64,000 bases of DNA, from NCBI GenBank assembly GCA_041392805.1, contig JAWKLJ010000001.1, forward strand, positions 1-64,000, in the 5' to 3' direction. Below the pieces are notes generated by a model. The model searched no databases, was not told the origin of the DNA, and worked only from the letters and a program-made list of their open reading frames with translations. The DNA comes from Saprospiraceae bacterium. Its GTDB lineage: Bacteria; Bacteroidota; Bacteroidia; Chitinophagales; Saprospiraceae. The position numbers and the translations under genes are program-made. Shown piece by piece: positions 57,956 through 64,000 of the stretch. Position 1 is the stretch's first letter, and each line of letters starts with the position of its first letter.

Positions 57956-59341
57956 ATGTATCTTTCGCAGATGGATAAAATAATCAATGCACCTTATTGG
58001 CCATTTGCCGTTTTGTTACTGGGAATCATTGCAGTTGTGGTGATGATTTCTAGGTTTAGAATACACCCATTTATTGCGCTGATGCTTTCGGCTATCATCG
58101 TTGGATTAATTTCGGCGACAGTTCCGGGGCCAGAAAACATGTCTCACCTGATCCGAGCTATAGAGACCCCGATGGTCGAATTTGGCAATGTAGCAGGCAA
58201 AATTGCCTGGGTTATTGCCTTAGCGGCCATGATCGGGACGGCCATGATGGAAAGCGGTGCGGCGCAGCGAATCGTCAACTGGCTGGTTGATGCCTTGGGT
58301 GAAAACCAGGCCGCCTTAGCCCTTTTGATGAGTGGCTTTTTGTTATCCATTCCCGTCTTTTTTGATACGGTTTTCTTTTTACTTATTCCGTTAGCCATCG
58401 CTTTAGCTTTAAAGACAGGAAAGAACTTCGTCTTATATGTCATGGCGATCGGTGGAGGAGCTGCGATTACCCATAGCATTGTCCCCCCTACCCCCGGCCC
58501 CTTGATTATGGCCGAAACCCTGCAATTGGACCTTGGACTGACGATCCTCGCTGGTTTGGCTGCGGGTATTTTACCCGCAGTGGCAGCCTTGGTCACTGGA
58601 AAAAGAATGAATGCTAAACTTTTCATTCCGGTACGGGTTGGCCTGCGTAATGAAAATGTTGCGCAAAAACAACCTAGCCTTTTGGTTTCCTTACTCCCTG
58701 TGTTGGTCCCGATTATTCTGATCAGTATTTCCTCTATCACCGAGGTATCGGCTGGAAAAACGCCGGCATGGATTGCCTTTTGGGGAAACAAAAACATTGC
58801 GATGGCGGTGGGCACAGTTATCGCCTTATGGCTGTGGGCTAAAAACCAGCAACTCAATGCCGAGCAACTTTGGAAAGAAGCGGCAAAACCTTTAGAAATT
58901 GCCGGGGTCATCATTTTAATCACTAGTGCAGGAGGAGCTTTTGGGGCCATGATCAAACACAGTGGCATTGGAGATGCCATTGCCCTAGCTACCGAAAACT
59001 TCCACATCCATTATATTATTCTGGCTTGGTTGATCGCCGCTGCCATGAAAACCGCGCAAGGATCGAGTACCGTTGCCATGATCACCACTTCCAGCATTAT
59101 GGTTGCGTTGATTGGAACGGGAACCGACTTACCCTATCACCCAATGTATATCCTCTTGGCCATTGGTTTTGGTGGTTTATTTATTTCCTGGATGAATGAC
59201 AGTGGTTTTTGGGTGGTCGCCCGGATGAGTGGATTTACAGAACAAGAAGCGCTAAAAACCTGGACCGTTTTATTGGCTGTCATTTCGCTGGTTGGGCTGT
59301 TTCAGCTCCTCTTGTTCTCCTATGTCCTCCCATTTAATTAA
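57956..59341 (+). CDS. GntP-family gluconate/hydroxy-acid:H+ symporter
   Basis: About 461 residues from the ATG at 57956 (57971 is also possible). Twelve or more membrane helices. Motifs FRIHPFIALMLSAIIVGLIS, IAWVIALAAMIGTAMMESGA, SIPVFFDTVFFLLIPLAIAL, GGGAAITHSIVPPTPGPLIM, GIGDAIALATENFHIHYIIL and MKTAQGSSTVAMITTSSIMV are GntP/GntT family features. It imports gluconate or a related sugar acid with protons. No gluconate kinase gene is adjacent. It begins about 140 bases after the tandem repeat array. Confidence 0.93.
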   Translation: MYLSQMDKIINAPYWPFAVLLLGIIAVVVMISRFRIHPFIALMLSAIIVGLISATVPGPENMSHLIRAIETPMVEFGNVAGKIAWVIALAAMIGTAMMESGAAQRIVNWLVDALGENQAALALLMSGFLLSIPVFFDTVFFLLIPLAIALALKTGKNFVLYVMAIGGGAAITHSIVPPTPGPLIMAETLQLDLGLTILAGLAAGILPAVAALVTGKRMNAKLFIPVRVGLRNENVAQKQPSLLVSLLPVLVPIILISISSITEVSAGKTPAWIAFWGNKNIAMAVGTVIALWLWAKNQQLNAEQLWKEAAKPLEIAGVIILITSAGGAFGAMIKHSGIGDAIALATENFHIHYIILAWLIAAAMKTAQGSSTVAMITTSSIMVALIGTGTDLPYHPMYILLAIGFGGLFISWMNDSGFWVVARMSGFTEQEALKTWTVLLAVISLVGLFQLLLFSYVLPFN

Positions 59342-59420
59342 AGCGCTTGTCTAAGATATCATGCTTGACAATGCGCAAATAATTTAGTAACTTGCCCAAT
59401 TATTCAATTCTAGAGTGGGT

Positions 59421-60536
59421 ATGAATCGCGAGAATTTCTCAGATTATTTAGAGGAACCATCCAAGCTTTATCAGCTTTCTTATCAGGAATTAAAAAGCCT
59501 GGTCTTGCAGCACCCATATTGTGCCAATCTACATTTGTTGTTATTACAAAAAAGCCAATTGGACGGTAATCCTGAGTTTTCTAAAAACTTAGAAAAAACT
59601 GCTGCACATACCTTTGATCGGCGTTTTTTATACGAGCTAATAAAATCGCAGAAATACCTTAGCGTCAGTAGAGAAGATTTCATGGCATTTGAGGAAGAAA
59701 TCCTGGAATTACAAGATATTAATAGCTTGGAGGAAAAAGTGCAAAAGATTCCGCTTGTAGCCAATGAAAATGATACGGCGACCATCCTTAGCAGGGAAAC
59801 GCAGCCACCAGCTTCCACTTCTAATCCATCCAAGTGGGAAGAAAATGACGAAACACTAGAGGAAACTTTCCATTTCACTTTAGATTTTGAGGTACCTGAA
59901 GAACAGGAAACAGGGACAAGGGGTCTAGCAGAACCAGAAAAAGCACCTCCTCCTGGTCCTACAGAAACGATGGTGCCACCTACCAAGGTCGATACGCCAA
60001 AGGTGGCCCAGGCGCCACAAATTTTCACGGTAAGCTCCAGCTTGATTGACGCTTTGATTAGCTATAGTACTATCTCGTCCATGATGTTGTCGGGATTTCA
60101 AGACCCCATGGAAAAACGATTAGAGGAGGAGGAGTCCATGCGCTTATTGGAATCCCTAAAAGAGCGAATGAAAGCCTTGCAAATAGAAGTGGTGGTGCCA
60201 AATCAACCGCCTTTACCCAAAAAGAATTTTACCAGCTGGCAAAAACAATTAAGCCCAAGGCGTCTTCCAACACGAACAGAAATTCAGCTGCAGACGCCTG
60301 CTAAACCAGTCCAAAACAAACCAGCAGGGGCCTCCAAACCAATGAAAGTTCGTGAAATTGCCAAACGAAGTCTAGCTGATCAAGTAGAGGTCACGTCAGA
60401 GACACTGGCACAATTACTGACGAAACAAGAACAATATCCCAAGGCCATAGAGATGTATGAAAGATTAAAGTTGAAATTTCCCCAAAAAAGTGTTTACTTT
60501 GCGGGGAAAATTGAAGAACTAATAAAACTAATGTAG
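59421..60536 (+). CDS. Hypothetical protein with C-terminal TPR-like helix pair
   Basis: About 371 residues from the ATG at 59421 (MNRENFSDYLEEPSKLYQLS); a GTG at 59415 would add two. The N-terminal 100 residues are helical (LKSLVLQHPYCANLHLLLLQ). A long proline/acid-rich linker (about 130-220) follows, including EPEKAPPPGPTETMVPPTKV. The C-terminus has VTSETLAQLLTKQEQYPKAI and EMYERLKLKFPQKSVYFAGK, a TPR-like unit. Similar proteins are common in Saprospiria but have no known function. It is 2 bases before secG, so the two are transcribed together. Confidence 0.75.
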   Translation: MNRENFSDYLEEPSKLYQLSYQELKSLVLQHPYCANLHLLLLQKSQLDGNPEFSKNLEKTAAHTFDRRFLYELIKSQKYLSVSREDFMAFEEEILELQDINSLEEKVQKIPLVANENDTATILSRETQPPASTSNPSKWEENDETLEETFHFTLDFEVPEEQETGTRGLAEPEKAPPPGPTETMVPPTKVDTPKVAQAPQIFTVSSSLIDALISYSTISSMMLSGFQDPMEKRLEEEESMRLLESLKERMKALQIEVVVPNQPPLPKKNFTSWQKQLSPRRLPTRTEIQLQTPAKPVQNKPAGASKPMKVREIAKRSLADQVEVTSETLAQLLTKQEQYPKAIEMYERLKLKFPQKSVYFAGKIEELIKLM

Positions 60537-60538
60537 AT

Positions 60539-60805
60539 ATGTTGACTGCGATGACTGTTTTAATTGCCCTGGTGTGCCTTCTTTTGATGGTGGCTGTACT
60601 TATTCAGAACCCAAAGGGTGGTGGTGTTGATTCTACTTTTGGTGGTTCACAAGCTAATCAGATGTTTGGTGCTGCTAAATCATCAGATTTTATAGAAAAA
60701 ATCACCTGGGGACTGGCCATTACGCTTTTTGTCCTTTGTATTATCACTGCATTGATGGTAAATGGCTCTTCTGCTGGTTCAGTAGAGTTGACTTTGCCTC
60801 AGTAG
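60539..60805 (+). CDS. secG: Preprotein translocase subunit SecG
   Basis: 88 residues with two membrane helices: MTVLIALVCLLLMVAVLIQN and ITWGLAITLFVLCIITALMV. The loop PKGGGVDSTFGGSQANQMFG is the SecG signature. It joins SecYE in the inner membrane and aids protein export. It starts 2 bases after the preceding gene and is followed by a terminator. Confidence 0.95.
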   Translation: MLTAMTVLIALVCLLLMVAVLIQNPKGGGVDSTFGGSQANQMFGAAKSSDFIEKITWGLAITLFVLCIITALMVNGSSAGSVELTLPQ

Positions 60806-60827
60806 GAAATTTCCATCCTAAAAGAGC

Positions 60828-60872
60828 AGGACCTGGTTGGATAAGTAATTCTACCAGGTCTTTCTTTTTTTC
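60828..60872 (+). terminator. Rho-independent terminator after secG
   Basis: An 8-bp perfect stem GACCTGGT (60830-60837) pairs with 60853-60860, followed by TTTCTTTTTTTC. 25 bases after the secG stop. Confidence 0.85.
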
Positions 60873-60978
60873 GACCAACCTTGCCAAATTGTCAACCATT
60901 CACAAAAAAACAATGGCTTGGCAGTATAAAAGCACATAAAACTTAAAATAGAACTGCAAAATTGTCATGAAAACCAGT

Positions 60979-60997
60979 TTGGCATACAGTATGCTAA
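60979..60997 (+). promoter_or_regulatory. Near-perfect palindrome upstream of groES
   Basis: TTGGCATA-CAG-TATGCTAA is palindromic at 7 of 8 arm positions and lies 60 bases before the groES ATG. It is not the CIRCE element. It may be an operator for another heat-shock repressor. Confidence 0.4.
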
Positions 60998-61056
60998 TGG
61001 TTCTGTGTTTAAGCTTTATTTGTTTCATTTGTTTCATTCAAAATATATCAGCAAAT

Positions 61057-61320
61057 ATGAAGCCCATCAATGACAGAGTAGTGGTAAAACCCGCTCCTGC
61101 TGAAGAGAAAACGAAAGGAGGGATCATCATTCCTGATACAGCTAAAGAAAAACCTCAAAGAGGCGAAGTAGTAGCTGTTGGTCCAGGAAAAGATGGTAAT
61201 TTAATGACTGTACAAACCGGCGATATTGTTTTGTACGGTAAGTATGCCGGTCAGGAATTGCATTATGAAGGAGAAGATTTCCTGATTATGCGCGAAGATG
61301 ACATTCTTGTTGTTTTATAG
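61057..61320 (+). CDS. groES: Co-chaperonin GroES
   Basis: 87 residues from the ATG at 61057 (MKPINDRVVVKPAPAEEKTK). The frame is open 90 bases further up, giving a hydrophobic leader, but GroES is a cytoplasmic protein and this start matches the family. The mobile loop KTKGGIIIPDTAKEKPQRGE and the dome region VVAVGPGKDG are present. GroES caps GroEL to form the folding chamber. It is 60 bases ahead of groEL and forms a groES-groEL operon with it. Confidence 0.95.
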   Translation: MKPINDRVVVKPAPAEEKTKGGIIIPDTAKEKPQRGEVVAVGPGKDGNLMTVQTGDIVLYGKYAGQELHYEGEDFLIMREDDILVVL

Positions 61321-61380
61321 TCATTCTGATCCCATTCGCTTTAATTTCATTTCGCAAAACCAAAAAAACACAACCTTAAA

Positions 61381-63024
61381 ATGGCTAAAGAAATTAGCTT
61401 TGATAGAGATGCCAGAGAGAAGCTACGTTCAGGTGTAGATGCCCTAGCAAATGCGGTCAAAGTCACCCTAGGTCCTAAAGGTCGCAACGTAGTTATTCAA
61501 AAAAGCTTCGGTGCCCCTCAAATTACAAAGGACGGCGTTACTGTTGCTAAAGAAATTGAATTGGAAGATTCAGTTGAAAACATGGGTGCCCAAATGGTTA
61601 AAGAAGTTGCCTCAAAAACAGCAGATATTGCTGGTGATGGTACAACAACTGCCACCGTATTGGCCCAAGCAATGATCAATGCGGGTTTGAAAAACGTAAC
61701 AGCTGGTGCAAATCCAATGGATTTGAAAAGAGGTATCGACAAAGCAGTTAAAGCTGTTATTGCTGACCTTCACAAGCAATCGGAAGTAATCGGTGATGAC
61801 TTCAAAAAAATCCAACAAGTAGGTTCTATTTCCGCCAATAACGATGAAGAAATCGGTACCCTTATCGCTGATGCGATGAAAAGAGTTTCTAAAGATGGTG
61901 TCATCACCGTTGAAGAAGCAAAAGGTACGGATACCTACGTTGAAGAGGTATTGGGTATGCAATTTGATCGTGGTTATTTGTCTCCTTACTTCGTAACAAA
62001 TGCAGAAGACATGACCACTGAATATGAGCACCCTTTTATCCTGATCCACGACAAGAAAATTTCCAATATGCAGGACATCGTTCCTATTTTGGAAAAAGTG
62101 GTACAATCAGGTCGTCCCTTGTTGATTATCGCTGAAGATATCGAAAGCCAAGCCTTAGGTGTCTTAGTGGTTAACCGTCTACGTGCCAACCTAAAAGTAG
62201 TAGCAGTAAAAGCACCAGGCTTTGGTGACCGTCGTAAAGCAATGTTGGAAGATATTGCAATTTTGACAGGCGGTACTGTTATTTCTGAAGAGAAAGGTTA
62301 TAGATTGGACAATGTTGACCTTGACCAATTAGGGGGATGCGAAAAAATCACTATCGACAAAGACAATACAACGCTGGTTGATGGTCATGGCGATGAAGAG
62401 CAAATCAAAGCGCGTATCAATCAAATCAAACAGCAAATAGATGCTACTACGTCTGACTATGATCGCGAGAAATTACAAGAGCGTCTGGCCAAATTGTCAG
62501 GTGGTGTAGCCGTATTGTATGTTGGTGCGGCCACAGAAGTAGAGATGAAGGAGAAAAAAGACCGCGTTGATGATGCCTTACATGCTACTCGTGCAGCGGT
62601 AGAAGAAGGTATCGTTGCAGGTGGCGGCGTAGCATTGGTTAGAGCTATTCAGGCCATTACAGACCTCCAAGGTGCTAATGAAGACGAAACCATTGGTATT
62701 GCCATTGTAAAAAAAGCCTTGGAAGCACCTTTGCGTATTATTGCTGACAATGCTGGTGTAGAGGGTTCTGTAGTTTTACAGCAAGTAATGAGCGCCAAAG
62801 GAAAAGGAAGCTATGGTTATAATGCGCGTACCAATATATACGAAGACTTGAAAAAAGCAGGTGTAATTGACCCAACTAAGGTTACGCGTATTGCACTTGA
62901 AAATGCAGGTTCTATCGCTGGTATGGTATTGACGACCGAATGTGTCATTAGTGACAAACCAGAGAAAGATGGCGGTGGAGGTGGACACATGCCTCACGGC
63001 GGTGGAATGCCTGGTATGATGTAA
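61381..63024 (+). CDS. groEL: Chaperonin GroEL
   Basis: 547 residues with AKEISFDRDAREKLRSGVDA, LGPKGRNVVIQKSFGAPQIT, DGTTTATVLAQAMINAGLKN (ATP-binding DGTTT) and the Gly/Met-rich tail GHMPHGGGMPGMM. The apical domain includes GYLSPYFVTNAEDMTTEYEH. Forms the double-ring ATP-dependent folding machine with GroES. Length and composition are normal. Followed by a strong terminator at 63075-63114. Confidence 0.98.
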   Translation: MAKEISFDRDAREKLRSGVDALANAVKVTLGPKGRNVVIQKSFGAPQITKDGVTVAKEIELEDSVENMGAQMVKEVASKTADIAGDGTTTATVLAQAMINAGLKNVTAGANPMDLKRGIDKAVKAVIADLHKQSEVIGDDFKKIQQVGSISANNDEEIGTLIADAMKRVSKDGVITVEEAKGTDTYVEEVLGMQFDRGYLSPYFVTNAEDMTTEYEHPFILIHDKKISNMQDIVPILEKVVQSGRPLLIIAEDIESQALGVLVVNRLRANLKVVAVKAPGFGDRRKAMLEDIAILTGGTVISEEKGYRLDNVDLDQLGGCEKITIDKDNTTLVDGHGDEEQIKARINQIKQQIDATTSDYDREKLQERLAKLSGGVAVLYVGAATEVEMKEKKDRVDDALHATRAAVEEGIVAGGGVALVRAIQAITDLQGANEDETIGIAIVKKALEAPLRIIADNAGVEGSVVLQQVMSAKGKGSYGYNARTNIYEDLKKAGVIDPTKVTRIALENAGSIAGMVLTTECVISDKPEKDGGGGGHMPHGGGMPGMM

Positions 63025-63074
63025 GACGAGTTAACGCTTTCAAAAATTGCTCGTTTTTGACAGCTATACAATAT

Positions 63075-63114
63075 AAAAAGCGCGGTCAACTTCTGTTGAT
63101 CGCGCTTTTTTATT
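63075..63114. terminator. Bidirectional terminator after groEL
   Basis: A 12-bp stem (AGCGCGGTCAAC at 63079-63090 with 63095-63106, one G-T wobble) flanked by AAAA on the left and TTTTTTATTTT on the right. It serves groEL and, from the other side, the phosphoesterase gene. Confidence 0.85.
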
Positions 63115-63132
63115 TTAGTGTTGTTTTAAAAA

Positions 63133-63636
63133 TCAAAGGGCCCCTCTCCTACCCATCTCTATAACTTCCAGGCCTTGAATACGGCCCTTATCAATCGCAA
63201 ATCGAATAATGGTCTTTATCTGATGAAACCCATGGATACCTGCCGCTCCTGGATTGATATGCAATAAATGGTGTTTAGGGTCAGGCATCACCTTTAAGAT
63301 ATGAGAATGACCGCATATAAATAAATCAGGAGGATTTGTTTTTAATATCTCCCGCACCCGCTGATTATACCGACCAGGATAACCACCAATATGGGTCATC
63401 CATACCTCCATACCCTCACAATCAAAACGAAGGTCCAAGGGATACACCTGCCGAATATCCGTTCCGTCAATGTTCCCATAAACCGCTTTAAAAGGTTTAA
63501 AACGGGCAAGGGTCTGGGCCAATTCCAGGGTGCCTATGTCGCCTGCATGCCAAATTTCATCACAATCTGCGAAATGCTCAAAGACGTTGGGTTCAAGATA
63601 AGAATGGGTGTCGGAAATCAGGCCGATTTTTTTCAT
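63133..63636 (-). CDS. YfcE/MJ0936-type metallophosphoesterase
   Basis: 167 residues. The metal-binding motifs are GLISDTHSYLEP (D-x-H), DEIWHAGDIGTLE (GDxx), VYGNIDG (GNxD/E), THIGGYPGRY and ICGHSHILKV (GHxH). This is the calcineurin-like small phosphodiesterase family (YfcE-type), which hydrolyses phosphodiester substrates in vitro; the natural substrate is unknown. The ATG at 63636 lies 3 bases after the stop of the papain-like gene, so they are one operon. Confidence 0.92.
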   Translation of the reverse strand: MKKIGLISDTHSYLEPNVFEHFADCDEIWHAGDIGTLELAQTLARFKPFKAVYGNIDGTDIRQVYPLDLRFDCEGMEVWMTHIGGYPGRYNQRVREILKTNPPDLFICGHSHILKVMPDPKHHLLHINPGAAGIHGFHQIKTIIRFAIDKGRIQGLEVIEMGRRGAL

Positions 63637-63639
63637 TAA

Positions 63640-64000
63640 CTAATAGTATTCTTCTGGTACCATGACATACCCATTGGTAGCCAGTTGGCTGAAGGTGTTA
63701 TAATCGATGCTAATGTAACCATTATTGGCCCAATCGCTACCAAAATTGCTCCGCAATTCAAAAGTTTTGGTTGACTCATCAAAACCAACAACAATAAAAG
63801 CGAATCTGTAATTTCCCTGGCGAGCGGGTCCCCATTCATGTTCGCGAAAAGTAAGTACCCCCTCATCTGCCATTAATTCAATAATGACTGGATTACCTCT
63901 GATCAGGGCCTTTTTCGTTTCAAACTCTTTTTGCAGCGACTTGGAGGAAGCATTAAAAAGGTATAAATAATTGTTGATCTTATATTTTTGGGTAGCAAAA
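63640..64000 (-). CDS. C-terminal part of a papain-like (C1) peptidase-fold protein, partial
   Basis: The minus strand is open from the window edge to the stop at 63640-63642, about 119 residues. KYKINNYLYLFNASSKSLQK resembles the papain-family segment before KxAL-x-x-GNPV, and KKALIRGNPVIIELMADEGV fits it. Then NYRFAFIVVGFDESTKTFEL and RSNFGSDWANNGYISIDYNT follow, like the HAVxVVGYDD and NSWGxxWGxxGY motifs of C1 peptidases. The catalytic His position appears to be Phe (RFAFIV) and the catalytic Asn position is altered (SNFG), so it is probably inactive. The Cys-containing N-terminal half is outside the window. Confidence 0.55.
   Translation of the reverse strand, partial: FATQKYKINNYLYLFNASSKSLQKEFETKKALIRGNPVIIELMADEGVLTFREHEWGPARQGNYRFAFIVVGFDESTKTFELRSNFGSDWANNGYISIDYNTFSQLATNGYVMVPEEYY

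Noticed and set aside
58144..59007. Minus-strand frame of 287 residues opposite gntP
   Set aside because: Shadow of the GntP coding sequence; the plus frame has clear transporter motifs and the minus frame none.
60967..61056. N-terminal extension of GroES with a signal-peptide look
   Set aside because: GroES is cytoplasmic, and the standard N-terminus MKPINDRVVV begins at 61057.
1..64000. tRNA, rRNA or tmRNA genes
   Set aside because: I looked for T-arm-like GGTTCGAATCC and CCA-ended cloverleaf patterns in the gaps and saw none. A covariance search would be needed to exclude a divergent one.

Overview
The window looks like chromosomal DNA of a moderately AT-rich Bacteroidota, most likely class Saprospiria (Saprospiraceae/Lewinellaceae/Haliscomenobacter type). 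The reasons are GldA/GldF/GldG gliding-motility ABC genes, a 1283-residue surface protein with a gliding-motility/T9SS type-B C-terminal domain, DUF6089 outer-membrane barrels, a FISUMP-domain protein, many lipoproteins, and promoters of the Bacteroidota TAnnTTTG type rather than E. coli-like boxes. The assignment rests on protein recognition by eye; no 16S or other RNA gene was seen. There is no prophage, CRISPR array or intact insertion sequence. Most of the window is housekeeping and cell-envelope content.

Layout. 1-3.2 kb (minus): gldA - unknown secreted protein - gldF - gldG (cut by the left edge), preceded by rpsU with its own promoter and terminator. 4.1-8.2 kb (minus): a redox/metal cassette of two MbnP-like proteins and two MauG/MbnH-type di-heme peroxidases, next to an ExoX-like exonuclease, ApbE, DoxX and a FISUMP protein. 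11.9-25.8 kb: glycosyltransferase, TerC, valS, lysA, an ECF sigma factor with its probable anti-sigma factor, a FemAB-like acyltransferase, a lipoprotein-type inorganic pyrophosphatase, an XRE regulator and envelope lipoproteins. 26-36.5 kb: an SPFH protein, barrel proteins, the giant T9SS protein, a bifunctional NAD(P)HX repair enzyme overlapping a sirtuin, and a DUF6089 pair, one fused to TSP3 repeats and an OmpA domain. 36.9-43.8 kb (minus): nrdB-nrdA, corA, an HExxH protein and a LolC/E-like permease. 43.9-63 kb (nearly all plus): tyrS, a GH13-like protein, PhzF, a Cys/Met PLP enzyme, an OPT transporter, a second gldA-gldF-gldG operon, a tandem-repeat array, GntP, secG and groES-groEL. The right edge holds a metallophosphoesterase and the C-terminal part of a degenerate papain-like protein.

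Gene direction is mostly minus left of about 43.8 kb and mostly plus to the right. Just left of that switch, upstream of nrdB, five 9-mers matching the DnaA-box consensus TTWTNCACA sit within about 100 bp beside very AT-rich DNA. This could be a replication origin or DnaA control of nrdBA.

Most worth a second look: the MbnP/MbnH-like cassette, in which one or both MbnP-like partners lack family tryptophans; the DnaA-box cluster; two complete gldA-F-G sets in one 64-kb window; a ten-G tract inside the giant surface-protein gene that could act as a phase switch; the 90/96-bp repeat array that stays open in several frames on both strands; and a secreted pyrophosphatase. Family names were assigned from motifs read in the translated sequence. 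No database search was run.
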